A DNA stretch of 64,000 bases from Candidatus Zixiibacteriota bacterium. GTDB lineage: Bacteria; Zixibacteria; MSB-5A5; DSPP01. Made by a program: the position numbers and the translations under genes. Shown here piece after piece: positions 30,584-38,671 of this stretch. How positions within the stretch are numbered: position 1 is the first letter of the stretch; every line of letters begins with the position of its first letter. Below the pieces are notes generated by a model. It worked only from the letters and a program-made list of their open reading frames with translations, was not told the DNA's origin and ran no database searches. The stretch spans positions 252,270 to 316,269 of the forward strand of contig JAKEHY010000038.1 in NCBI GenBank assembly GCA_022614805.1. Direction: 5' to 3'.

Positions 30584-31189
30584 TCAGCAGGGAAAAGGAG
30601 CTCCGTTGAATGTCGCTGCAATTAGCAACACAATATCTGCGCCGGAGAGGTTCCCGGTGCAGTTTACGTCCGAGTAACATAGGTTGCAGTCGCCGCCGAC
30701 CGTTCCGGTTCCGTTCTGGTTGAATGTGCACTGTATCAGCAACACGATATCGGCGCCGCTAAAACCGCCCGAACCGTTCAAGTCCCCTTTGGCCGCTGCA
30801 CACGCCGGTGCTCCGGTCGCTCCATACCAAAAGCCCATCCCCATCTGGTAGGAGGAAGAAGTTGCATAACCGGAAACGGACTGGCCTACTGAAAGCCCCA
30901 AGCGGTAATTGTCTGAGGTGGCGTTGATGGCACCGCCGCCGTTGATGGAAAGCCAGTTGAGCTGGAAAGCTTGAGGTGAAACCGATCGGACCGACGCCGG
31001 GTTGGGAGTCGATTCGACCGGAACGGGAACAGGGGCGGGTTTATCTGTAGCCGACTCCGCCGGAGTGTTCGGTTGTGCTTGAGTAGCTTCTTCCGCTTCC
31101 TGGACCGGTTTGGTATCCGCTGCTGCGACGGTTGACAAAACCAACCCCAGAAGGACTCCCGTCGTCACCAAAACCATTAAACGTTTCAT
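30584..31189 (-). CDS. Exported protein with C-terminal dockerin-like repeats
   Basis: 201 residues from ATG 31189 (GGAGGAG ten bases upstream). A signal peptide (MKRLMVLVTTGVLLGLVLS) is followed by a Pro/Ala/Glu-rich linker, a strand-rich segment (SINGGGAINATSDNYRL) and two tandem dockerin-type calcium loops, GDLNGSGGFSGADIVLL and SDVNCTGNLSGADIVLL, each of the form D.N..G..S.AD. Known dockerins bind cohesin modules; the partner here is unknown. The same repeat type ends the 697-residue protein at 32113-34206. A surface or secreted role is likely. Confidence 0.75.
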   Translation of the reverse strand: MKRLMVLVTTGVLLGLVLSTVAAADTKPVQEAEEATQAQPNTPAESATDKPAPVPVPVESTPNPASVRSVSPQAFQLNWLSINGGGAINATSDNYRLGLSVGQSVSGYATSSSYQMGMGFWYGATGAPACAAAKGDLNGSGGFSGADIVLLIQCTFNQNGTGTVGGDCNLCYSDVNCTGNLSGADIVLLIAATFNGAPFPC

Positions 31190-31591
31190 CCTGCTCCTCC
31201 CTTTGTGACGGCCAAAAGGCCTCTTTCTGCCCTTTCCGGATTTTATCCCGACCCTCATTCGCAAGGTAGCCATTTTGGGCCGTTTGTCAACCCCTTTCTT
31301 GAGGGAGAGCTTCCCAGCCCCTGCTCTGTATCCATAATTTTCACCCCTAATTCTTCAATCCGTTGCTGCTGTTATGGGATCGAACGAAGTCCGCGGTTCC
31401 CATGTCGTCAAACAAAATCACTTGGTTATTCCCGCTTCCCTCATTTTCTTTTGGCTGTCGAGGAAATTTTTCCAAATTAGGCTAAATATTCGGTTCTTTT
31501 CCGGCTAAAAGGATTTGCCGATTTTGAGGGAGGAGTTTATCTTTATATTTCGTCATGGTAGTAAAATAACCTCTATCCACAGGAGGGTAAG
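31190..31591. other. Non-coding spacer with candidate doxX promoter
   Basis: This spacer of about 400 bases holds the ribosome site of the dockerin gene, a GGCC-AAAA-GGCC hairpin (31210-31221) and, on the plus strand, TTGCCG (31515-31520) with TATCTT (31538-31543) after 17 bases, a plausible promoter for doxX. I see no coding region. Confidence 0.4.
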
Positions 31592-32044
31592 ATGAGCATT
31601 AACAGAGAAGCGCTTGCCGCGTGGGGGCCCACGGTTTTACGGATTGGGGTGGGGATTGTCTTCTTTGCTTACGGAGCCCAGAAAATGTGGGGCTGGTTCG
31701 GGGGGCCGGGACTTTCCGGCTGGCTCGACTTCGCCGATGCAATGGGTGTTCCCAAACCGCTGGCCGTTCTGGCTGCTTTGGCCGAGTTCTTTGGCGGCCT
31801 GGGGCTGATTTTTGGTTTTCTGACCCGCTTTTCCGCTTTGGGAATTTGCTGCGTAATGGCCGTCGCCATCCTCAAAATTCATTTGAAGGACGGTTTTTTT
31901 ATGAATTCGATTTTAAACCAGAACAGGGGGCACGGGATAGAGTATTCTCTTACCCTTCTTTTGGCGGCCACGTCCCTCGTACTTTCGGGGAGCGGCCGGC
32001 TGGGGCTGGATAAGCTAATCTGGAGGAGAAAGCTAACCGTTTAG
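31592..32044 (+). CDS. DoxX family membrane protein
   Basis: 150 residues with four transmembrane segments (ALRIGVGIVFFAYGAQK-type first helix with the usual G.QK, then AVLAALAEFFGGLGLIFG). The conserved GLIFGFLTR and KIHLKDGFF regions match DoxX/SURF4-like proteins. Members are inner-membrane proteins, some tied to quinone or thiol chemistry, but the reaction is unsettled. AGGAGGG precedes ATG 31592. It ends before a bidirectional terminator. Confidence 0.85.
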   Translation: MSINREALAAWGPTVLRIGVGIVFFAYGAQKMWGWFGGPGLSGWLDFADAMGVPKPLAVLAALAEFFGGLGLIFGFLTRFSALGICCVMAVAILKIHLKDGFFMNSILNQNRGHGIEYSLTLLLAATSLVLSGSGRLGLDKLIWRRKLTV

Positions 32045-32061
32045 TTTTCCTGGAGGGAAAG

Positions 32062-32096
32062 AAAAAGAGGGCGAACCTTGCGGTCGCCCTCTTTTT
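32062..32096. terminator. Bidirectional intrinsic terminator
   Basis: AAAAAGAGGGCGA (32062-32074) pairs with TCGCCCTCTTTTT (32084-32096), giving T-runs on both strands. It separates doxX (plus) from the converging FN3-dockerin gene (minus). Confidence 0.9.
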
Positions 32097-32112
32097 CTTT
32101 CTTTGATCGCCT

Positions 32113-34206
32113 CTACGGATCGCAAGGGGGGGATTGATCCAAAAATGTTGCGTTTACGGTTAAAACGATGTCGGCCCCCGTATAGGCCCCGTTACAATCC
32201 AGGTCCGCCACTTCGGGGGGAGTCAGAGGGTCCCCAAGGAAGATAAAGCCGAGCAGTATCACGATGTCGGCGGCGGTCAATTGGTTGTCCATGTTGGTGT
32301 CCCCCAGTTTAAGCAAGGTAAAGCGGAAAACCTCGTTGCTCGGAGTGGGAGCCCCTTGCATATCGAAAGCCGTGACCTTCCAGTAGTACTGTCGGCCACG
32401 GACCGTAAGCGCCCCGGTTGGAACCGTGAAGGAACTGGTGATAAGTCCGCCGACCGTTACGGCGGAATCGAAGTTGGCAAGGGGAGCGACGGAAACTTCG
32501 TAGGTTACGGCGTCAAACGGATCGGGGTCGGTGGCATCGGCCCAGTCTAGGGTAGGCATTCTGGTTACCGTAAAGCCGTTGTCGGGTGGGGATAAAAGCG
32601 AGAACGGAGGGAGCGGCTCGTTGACGGCATTTATGTAGAAATCCTGCAGGGGTGAAAAAGCGGAACGGGCTCCCTTGGCGTCCACCGTTCGCACGGCCCA
32701 GAACCAGTGGCCGTTTTCGGCCAGGCTGTCCGGCGCGACCAGCGTGGTTTCCCCAGGCGGGGTGAGGTAGCGGAATTCGAAATCGTCGGTGATTTCTCCG
32801 TCCCTGTCCAGCCGCAGTTCATAGCGCAGGCTTGACGGAGGGTCGTCGGGGTCGGAGGATTGGAACCAGGAAAAAAGGGGCCGATGTTCTGTCAATACAA
32901 TCCCGCCCGATGGTGAAAAGCCGCCGGGTACCGGCCGCGGCGAACTGTCCGCCAGGTTCAAATAAAACTGGCGGAGTCCGCTCGTATAAGCGGATGTCCC
33001 GCCGTGGTTATCTACGGCCCGCACCCGCCAAAAATAGGAAGAATCGTCCTTCAGGTTGTCGTGATCGGCCAGAGCGCTTAGCTGGACGGCCAAGGCATTC
33101 GGAAACGCTCGAAGGGCAGGGGCGGTTACCCCTTCTTGGGACACCGTGTTTTCGTCAATTCCGCTCTGGTTCACTTCCGGGCTGGAGAAATCAAAGTTGT
33201 CGTCTATTTGCAACTGGTAGGTGAGCTGGTCGCCCGGATCCGGGTCGGTGCTCTCCAGCCAGATCAGATAGTCAAACATACTCAAATCCGAGCCGCTGGG
33301 AGGGGATATGTCCACCGGCGGGGTGGGTGTGGCATCCAGACGAAAGGTTCTCGTCTCCAAGGAAAAAGAAGTGTCGTCATCCGCGGTAACGGCGCGAACC
33401 TTCCAGTAATACGTAGCCCCTACCTGTAAATCTGCCGGCACCTGCCAGGTGGTGTCAGGCAGGGGGGGGGAGGTATCGGTTGGGCTGAAGGAAGGGTTGT
33501 CGGCCAGAAAGACCATGTACGTAGCGGGGATGGTAGCGGTGTCCCGCAGAGAATACCAGAGAAAGGTGGGTCTCTGCTCCGGAATCACCGCCCCGTCCGG
33601 GGGAGCAATCAGGTCCAGTTGAAAGGGAACGCCGACCTGGATGACGCTTGCGACAAAGTTGACCGGCACGTCGATGGCGCCCGTCTTGGTGAAGTACGGA
33701 ATTTGCCCCGACACCCGACCGGAATCGAATCCAACCGTCCCCACCGGGTCCACTTTGGTCACGGTGTCAAACTTTATGTCCCAGACCCCCTTACGGGTCG
33801 GGTTGGGAGGTTCGTTGGTGCTCGGGTCCACCCCGTCGCCCCCGGCCGCCAAAAGAAATGTGTCCGGGCTGACGCTGTTGTATCTGAAGCTGACGCCGGT
33901 AAAATAGCGGAGCGTGTTGTCGGTCAAAAGCGCCACCACGCCGGTGAAGGAGCGGGGGCGGGACAGGGTCATATAAGCACCGCCCGAAAGGGACCTTTCT
34001 ATGAGCGGCAGAACCATATAGGCAAGGGAGTCTTTGTTGGTAATGGAAACCCGCATCCGCACCACCCCGCTGCCACTGGCACCGGCAATGGGTGCCACGA
34101 TTTTGGACTCCAAAATCATGGAGTCGCGCTCATCCGGTGTTTGGGCTGAAAGCGAACCGATTGGCAGAAAGAGAACCCCCAGCAGCAAAAGTCCCGTTTT
34201 ACGCAT
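32113..34206 (-). CDS. Large exported protein: cohesin-like N-terminus, FN3-like repeats, C-terminal dockerin
   Basis: 697 residues. A signal peptide (MRKTGLLLLGVLFLPIGS) precedes a strand-rich ~200-residue domain (VVRMRVSITNKDSLAYMVL) that looks cohesin-like. Four FN3-like units follow, each with a TYYWKVRAV/SYFWRVRAVD/HWFWAVRTVD/QYYWKVTAFD core strand. The C-terminus carries a dockerin pair (GDTNMDNQLTAADIVILL and DLDCNGAYTGADIVLTV). Such chains are typical surface or secreted adhesive or enzyme-scaffold proteins; no catalytic domain is seen. AGGAGG precedes the ATG. With the shorter dockerin protein nearby it suggests a family of dockerin-tagged exported proteins. Confidence 0.7.
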   Translation of the reverse strand: MRKTGLLLLGVLFLPIGSLSAQTPDERDSMILESKIVAPIAGASGSGVVRMRVSITNKDSLAYMVLPLIERSLSGGAYMTLSRPRSFTGVVALLTDNTLRYFTGVSFRYNSVSPDTFLLAAGGDGVDPSTNEPPNPTRKGVWDIKFDTVTKVDPVGTVGFDSGRVSGQIPYFTKTGAIDVPVNFVASVIQVGVPFQLDLIAPPDGAVIPEQRPTFLWYSLRDTATIPATYMVFLADNPSFSPTDTSPPLPDTTWQVPADLQVGATYYWKVRAVTADDDTSFSLETRTFRLDATPTPPVDISPPSGSDLSMFDYLIWLESTDPDPGDQLTYQLQIDDNFDFSSPEVNQSGIDENTVSQEGVTAPALRAFPNALAVQLSALADHDNLKDDSSYFWRVRAVDNHGGTSAYTSGLRQFYLNLADSSPRPVPGGFSPSGGIVLTEHRPLFSWFQSSDPDDPPSSLRYELRLDRDGEITDDFEFRYLTPPGETTLVAPDSLAENGHWFWAVRTVDAKGARSAFSPLQDFYINAVNEPLPPFSLLSPPDNGFTVTRMPTLDWADATDPDPFDAVTYEVSVAPLANFDSAVTVGGLITSSFTVPTGALTVRGRQYYWKVTAFDMQGAPTPSNEVFRFTLLKLGDTNMDNQLTAADIVILLGFIFLGDPLTPPEVADLDCNGAYTGADIVLTVNATFLDQSPPCDP

Positions 34207-34355
34207 AGCCGGCCTCCTTTTCTTAAGTTTAACGTTCTTTGTCGCCGTAAGATTATATTACTTTTCGTCTGTGTCAAGAAAATAATTGCAATGTGACATT
34301 TATTGGGCGAACCAAACCCTCTTCAAGTCGGCTGGAAGGGTATGGAAGCTGGTTT

Positions 34356-35159
34356 TCAGCGCCAATTGAGCCACAAAAAGAAAAGGCCGGCCGCCCAGCA
34401 ATAATAGGAGAATCCTTCCAACGAATGTTTGCGCAAGATTTTGAGCAGCAAATAGATAGCCAAAACGCCGCTTAAAAAAGACGCGGCTGCCGCGACGTAG
34501 AAAAGCCCCCAATCGTTATAAGGGTTTTCGCTTTTGACGAGTTTTGGCACTTCCAGGAGGGCCGCCCCGGCGATGGCGGGAATCGAAAGCAAAAAGGAGT
34601 AGTCGGCGGCTTTTTTGCGCTCCAGCCCCATAAAAAGCCCGACTGTGATGGTTGAACCAGAACGGGAGATGCCGGGCAAAATCGCCACGGCCTGGGCCAG
34701 ACCCACCGCCAGCGTGTTTTTGTAATTGAGCGGGGCTCCCGTGGGCCTGGAATATCGGGAAAGAAAAAGAAAAAACCCGGTTATAAGAAGGAAACTTGAA
34801 ATCCAGATGGGTTTATCAAAAGCTTCCTCGAAAAATTTCTGAAATCCTCCTCCAATCGCCGCCGCCGGAATGGAACCCCAGAGGACGAAAAGTACCATTC
34901 GCCAATCTTCCTTCCGTTCCTCCGGCAGTTTGCCTGCCAGTTTCAGGAAAAACGCTTGGACAAAACGGAAAACTTCTTTTCGATAAAAAACAAGAACGGA
35001 AGCCAGCGTGCCGAGATGCAGAACCACGTCAAAAGCGACATTATCCAGCTTGGATTCAAAAACATGCTGGAAGAGGGCCAGATGGGCCGAGCTGGAAACC
35101 GGCAAAAACTCGGTCGCCCCCTGCAATACAGCCAGAAAGAAAATCTGCCAGGTTTCCAC
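34356..35159 (-). CDS. uppP: Undecaprenyl-diphosphatase UppP (BacA)
   Basis: 267 residues, multi-pass. It removes a phosphate from undecaprenyl diphosphate to recycle the lipid carrier for peptidoglycan and LPS. GATEFLPVSSSAHL near the N-terminus and PGISRSGSTI in the middle hold the catalytic Glu, Ser and Arg residues of the family. The start is GTG 35159. It lies alone in a divergent arrangement with dprA. Confidence 0.95.
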   Translation of the reverse strand: METWQIFFLAVLQGATEFLPVSSSAHLALFQHVFESKLDNVAFDVVLHLGTLASVLVFYRKEVFRFVQAFFLKLAGKLPEERKEDWRMVLFVLWGSIPAAAIGGGFQKFFEEAFDKPIWISSFLLITGFFLFLSRYSRPTGAPLNYKNTLAVGLAQAVAILPGISRSGSTITVGLFMGLERKKAADYSFLLSIPAIAGAALLEVPKLVKSENPYNDWGLFYVAAAASFLSGVLAIYLLLKILRKHSLEGFSYYCWAAGLFFLWLNWR

Positions 35160-35293
35160 AGGCCGGAGTTTAATGCTTAACGCTTTTTCGTCAAGCCATA
35201 AACGGCGGCCGCGGCATCGGTTGCGGCAGTTCTCGAACCAAGAGACTTTACCGTTTGCGCCCTTTTGCTTAGATTACCGCAAGAGATTGTACG

Positions 35294-36160
35294 ATGACCA
35301 TAACCGAAGAAAAAATCTACACCCGGCTGCTTACGGAAACGGCGGGCGTTTCCCCCCGCCTGTTTCAGGAGCTTTTGCTTTCCTATGGGCAGCCCTCGGA
35401 CATTTTTGAGGTCCCCGTTCCCGAGCTTTCCGCCCACCCCCGGGTCGGGGGCAAGCTGGCCAAGGCCATCGGCAAAGCCAAGGAGAACTATCTCAAAATC
35501 GAGTCGGAAACCAACGACTTTGCCGCCCAAAAAATATACACGCTTTCTTTTCTGGAGGAAAACTACCCGCTCCTTTTGCGAGCGTTGGGAGACCCGCCGC
35601 CGCTTTTGTTTTACCGGGGCGCTCTGCCGGCCGACGATGAAAAATCAGTGGCGGTCATCGGCCCCAACCTTCCGTCCCAGGATTCGGTCGGCCAGGCGGT
35701 TCGGCTGGGACGTGCCCTGGCGCAAAGCGGTGTTTCCGTCGTCACCGGCTCGGGGAAAGGATTGGAGGCTTCGGCCCAAGTCAGCGCAGTAGTAGCTGGT
35801 AAGCCCTCCCGGCTGGTGCTTTCCTGCGGGCACGAGGCGGATTTGACGGACGAGGAAATAACGCTGGGGGTGCAGGTGGAGAAAAAAGGGGTTTTGCTTT
35901 CGGAATATTCGCCGCTGACCAAAAAATCGCCAGAACACGAAGCCGCCAGCCGCCGGTTGGTGGTGGCTCTGGCGCAGGCGGTTTTGGTCATTGCCTCTTC
36001 GGGGGTGGATGAACTTACCGAAGCAACCTTCGAACTGGCCATCCAGCAGGGGAAGCCGATTTTCGTTTTCAACCCGGATAGAGACGCCGTCTTTCCGGCG
36101 GAAGTGATTCCGCTCGTGCAGGAAGAGGAAGTCGATTTGGTCGTCCGCGGCCTGGTATGA
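35294..36160 (+). CDS. DprA/Smf-like protein with degenerate Rossmann motifs
   Basis: 288 residues. The N-terminal helical part (~1-60) and the Rossmann-like core match DprA in order. However, the family motif G(S/T)R..S.YG reads VIGPNLPSQDSVG, the SGLARGID loop reads VTGSGKGLEAS, and the RNRIIAGLS segment reads ASRRLVVALAQ. DprA loads RecA on incoming single-stranded DNA in transformation. The loss of conserved Arg and Gly positions suggests altered DNA binding or a different job. It overlaps mnmE by four bases (ATGA), so it is translated with a tRNA-modification GTPase. Confidence 0.65.
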   Translation: MTITEEKIYTRLLTETAGVSPRLFQELLLSYGQPSDIFEVPVPELSAHPRVGGKLAKAIGKAKENYLKIESETNDFAAQKIYTLSFLEENYPLLLRALGDPPPLLFYRGALPADDEKSVAVIGPNLPSQDSVGQAVRLGRALAQSGVSVVTGSGKGLEASAQVSAVVAGKPSRLVLSCGHEADLTDEEITLGVQVEKKGVLLSEYSPLTKKSPEHEAASRRLVVALAQAVLVIASSGVDELTEATFELAIQQGKPIFVFNPDRDAVFPAEVIPLVQEEEVDLVVRGLV

Positions 36161-37524
36161 CCGATTTTTTGTCCGAAGACACCATCGTCGCCCCGGCCAC
36201 CGCCCCCGGCGAGGCGGCTTTGGCCATCATCCGGCTTTCCGGCAAAAAGGCATTTACCGTTGCCGATTCAGTTTTTCAAGGCGGTGTCCGGCCTTCCGAA
36301 GCTCCCTGTCACACCATTCATCACGGCTTTATTGTTGACCCGGCAACAAAGGATAAAATCGACGAGGTTCTGGTTTCCGTTTTCCGCGCACCGAAGTCCT
36401 ACACGGCGGAAGATGCGGTCGAAATTTCCTGCCACGGCGGCCGGGCGGTCACATCCGCCATCGTAGAGGCGCTTGTCCGCGCCGGGGCGAGGCTGGCCCA
36501 GCCGGGGGAGTTCACCCGGCGGGCTTTTTTAAACGGCCGCATTGACTTGGCGCAAGCGGAAGCGGTGGCTGATTTGATTTCCGCCCAATCGGAGGCCTCG
36601 CGTCGCTCCAGCTTGGAGCAGTTGGAAGGGCATTTGTCCAAAAAGGTGTGCCTTCTGCGCGAATCGCTTTTGGATGTTTTGGCCGAAGTGGAAGCGAATC
36701 TTGATTTCCCCGAAGAAGGCATTGAACCCCAGCGGGCGGAGCAGATTTCCAAGACTCTTACCGATGTCATATCACAGGTTCGCACACTGGCCAAAAGTTT
36801 CAAAGAAGGCCGGATTTTGCGGGAGGGATACTCGGTGGTCATTGCCGGGCGGCCCAACGTGGGCAAGTCCAGCTTGCTTAATGCGCTTTTGCAAAAAGAA
36901 CGCGCCATCGTCACCCCCACGCCCGGCACCACGCGGGATACGATTGAAGAATGGGCCCTCTTTTCCGGCGTGCCGGTCCGGCTGGTCGATACGGCCGGAT
37001 TGCGGGAGCGGGGTGGGAAAATCGAAAAGGAAGGAATGCGCCGGACGGAAGAGGCCATCGAAAAAAGCGATTTGGTTTTGCTGATGCTGGATGCCTCTCA
37101 AAAATTGAATGACGAAGACCGGCAGCTTTTGGAAAAATATCAGAGGCGAAAGAGGCTAATGCTTTACAATAAGGTGGACTTGTTGACGCAACAGCCGTCT
37201 TCGGCTGAAACGAACGGTGCCCTTTACATCTCCGCCACCCTGGGCACTGGTTTGGACCGGTTGAAGGAAAAAATCGCCCGGATGGCCCTTCCTTCCTTCG
37301 GCACGGAATCGGTTCTGGTCACCTCCGCCCGGCATAAGGAAGCACTGGCCAAGGGGTTCGTCTATTTATTGCGCGCCCGGCGGGGGCTGGAAAGGGGAAA
37401 GGGGCTGGAGTTGGTCGCCTTCGAGCTCCGCCGCGCCGTGGATGCCTTGGGCGAAATCACAGGGCAAATCGTCACCGAAGATATTTTAGGCCGGATTTTT
37501 TCGAAGTTCTGCATAGGCAAATAG
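36157..37524 (+). CDS. mnmE: tRNA modification GTPase MnmE (TrmE)
   Basis: 455 residues. With MnmG it adds the aminomethyl-type group to U34 of several tRNAs. The N-terminal formyl-THF-binding domain starts DTIVAPATAPGEAALAIIRLSG. The G domain has GRPNVGKSSLLN, the switch TPGTTRDTIEE, DTAGLRERGG and NKVDLL, and the chain ends in FCIGK, holding the catalytic Cys. It starts inside the end of the dprA-like gene. mnmG is not in the window. Confidence 0.96.
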   Translation: MTDFLSEDTIVAPATAPGEAALAIIRLSGKKAFTVADSVFQGGVRPSEAPCHTIHHGFIVDPATKDKIDEVLVSVFRAPKSYTAEDAVEISCHGGRAVTSAIVEALVRAGARLAQPGEFTRRAFLNGRIDLAQAEAVADLISAQSEASRRSSLEQLEGHLSKKVCLLRESLLDVLAEVEANLDFPEEGIEPQRAEQISKTLTDVISQVRTLAKSFKEGRILREGYSVVIAGRPNVGKSSLLNALLQKERAIVTPTPGTTRDTIEEWALFSGVPVRLVDTAGLRERGGKIEKEGMRRTEEAIEKSDLVLLMLDASQKLNDEDRQLLEKYQRRKRLMLYNKVDLLTQQPSSAETNGALYISATLGTGLDRLKEKIARMALPSFGTESVLVTSARHKEALAKGFVYLLRARRGLERGKGLELVAFELRRAVDALGEITGQIVTEDILGRIFSKFCIGK

Positions 37525-37709
37525 AAACAGATAACTAACCGACTTTTCTTTTTCAGTAAAAAGTGGGGGTGTGAGGTGTAGGGGCTTGATTAATCAAACT
37601 CCACTGCTTAACGAAGATTACTTCTGCGGTTTTGGCGTGTAGTCCACCCCTAACCGGGCAGGCATCCTCGGCACTTTGAGAAAGTCCGTGGTGAAGGCAG
37701 GGTTTTCAC

Positions 37710-37738
37710 TTGCCTGTCAGTTCTTTTCCTCCTATAAT
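37710..37738 (+). promoter_or_regulatory. Sigma-70 promoter of the beta-barrel protein gene
   Basis: TTGCCT (37710-37715), a 17-base spacer, then a perfect TATAAT (37733-37738), 39 bases before ATG 37778. Confidence 0.75.
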
Positions 37739-37777
37739 CCGTTCACATAAAAACAACTCTGAAAAGGAGGCGGCACG

Positions 37778-38467
37778 ATGGCAACAAAGCATTCGCTTTT
37801 CTGGAGGGGAATTTTGGTTTTGACGGTTTTCGTCCTGCTTGCGTCCAGATTTTCGACCGCGTACGGGGAAGGGAAAGTGGGCCTATACGGCATCCGGATG
37901 GTTCCCTACGGCACGGAGGGAGAAAAGCACAGCCGCCCTGGTTGGGGCGGCGGGCTGAACGTGGTGGCTCCCGTCCCTCAACTTGGAAATATGCTGGCGG
38001 GAACGCTGGGCTTCGAGATAACGAACCTGCTTTCCCGGACGGTGGCGTTTCAGGATGGGCTAACCGGTCTGCGAGTGTATCAGCAAAGTGACCAGAACTA
38101 TTACCGGCTGTACCTCGGGCCGCAGGTGGGGGGGCATGGCAATGGATTCGTGCGTCCGCACGCCGGGTTAAACTTGGCCTTGGTTTTTTACAATTTCAAA
38201 ACGGACGTAGTGGTTCCCGACGATGATAATCGGGAACTCGAAATCCGACAGAACCTGAAAAGCGAAACCAAAGCGGTCTTCGGCTACGATTTGAGCCTGG
38301 GAATGGACTTGAACTTTGCCAACAAGGTGGCGGTGGAAGGGGGGATGCGTTATTTAAAAAGCTTTTCGGTTCCTCAGCAACTGGGGGAGGGCTCGGTTAA
38401 GATTCATCCCCAGTACTTTCAGATCTACCTCGGCGTCGGGGCTTCGTTCCGGGTTTTTAGGAGATAG
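37778..38467 (+). CDS. Exported outer-membrane beta-barrel-like protein
   Basis: 229 residues. A signal peptide (ILVLTVFVLLASRFSTAYG) is followed by alternating aromatic strands: YYRLYLGPQVGG, GLNLALVFYNFKTD, KAVFGYDLSLGMDLNF and YFQIYLGVGASFRVF. The C-terminal Phe-X-Val-Phe strand fits insertion by BamA. About eight strands would make a small OmpA/OmpW-size barrel. GGAGG precedes ATG 37778. No closer identity is claimed. Confidence 0.6.
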   Translation: MATKHSLFWRGILVLTVFVLLASRFSTAYGEGKVGLYGIRMVPYGTEGEKHSRPGWGGGLNVVAPVPQLGNMLAGTLGFEITNLLSRTVAFQDGLTGLRVYQQSDQNYYRLYLGPQVGGHGNGFVRPHAGLNLALVFYNFKTDVVVPDDDNRELEIRQNLKSETKAVFGYDLSLGMDLNFANKVAVEGGMRYLKSFSVPQQLGEGSVKIHPQYFQIYLGVGASFRVFRR

Positions 38468-38518
38468 CAGTCGGGTCAAATTACTACCCGTTCTACCCGA
38501 TTTCGGGGTATAAACCTA

Positions 38519-38598
38519 TGGCGAGCTTTCCTCTGGCCCTTTGAGTATTGCCTGCCTTAAAAAGGGGCGCTTGACCAAGGAAAGCTCGCCACTTTTTT
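38519..38598 (+). terminator. Long-stem hairpin with T-run (terminator or small structured RNA)
   Basis: TGGCGAGCTTTCCT (38519-38532) is perfectly complementary to AGGAAAGCTCGCCA (38578-38591). The 45-base interior can pair again (GCCCTTT with AAAGGGG). Seven T follow. It lies 50 bases after the barrel gene and just before the next promoter. Confidence 0.6.
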
Positions 38599-38600
38599 TG

Positions 38601-38628
38601 TTGACAATTCCAATTTTCAGCTTATTGT
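38601..38628 (+). promoter_or_regulatory. Promoter of the trypsin-like lipoprotein gene
   Basis: Perfect -35 TTGACA (38601-38606), 16-base spacer, -10 TATTGT (38623-38628). A strong AAGGAGG ribosome site precedes ATG 38672. Confidence 0.6.
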
Positions 38629-38671
38629 TAAGTCAGGCAAAAAGGGATAATTACAGTAAAAAGGAGGTTTT

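Noticed and set aside
29415-30677. Plus-strand open frame opposite tig and the tRNA
   Set aside because: It crosses a tRNA and a terminator and has no recognisable protein features.
34249-34277. TTGACA and TATAAT before the FN3-dockerin gene (minus strand)
   Set aside because: The spacer is only 14 bases, too short for a normal sigma-70 promoter; left unannotated.
37658-37717. Possible structured RNA (CAGGCA/TGCCTG with inner hairpins) upstream of 37778
   Set aside because: Its right arm is the -35 box of the TTGCCT-17-TATAAT promoter, so it lies before the transcript and no riboswitch consensus fits.
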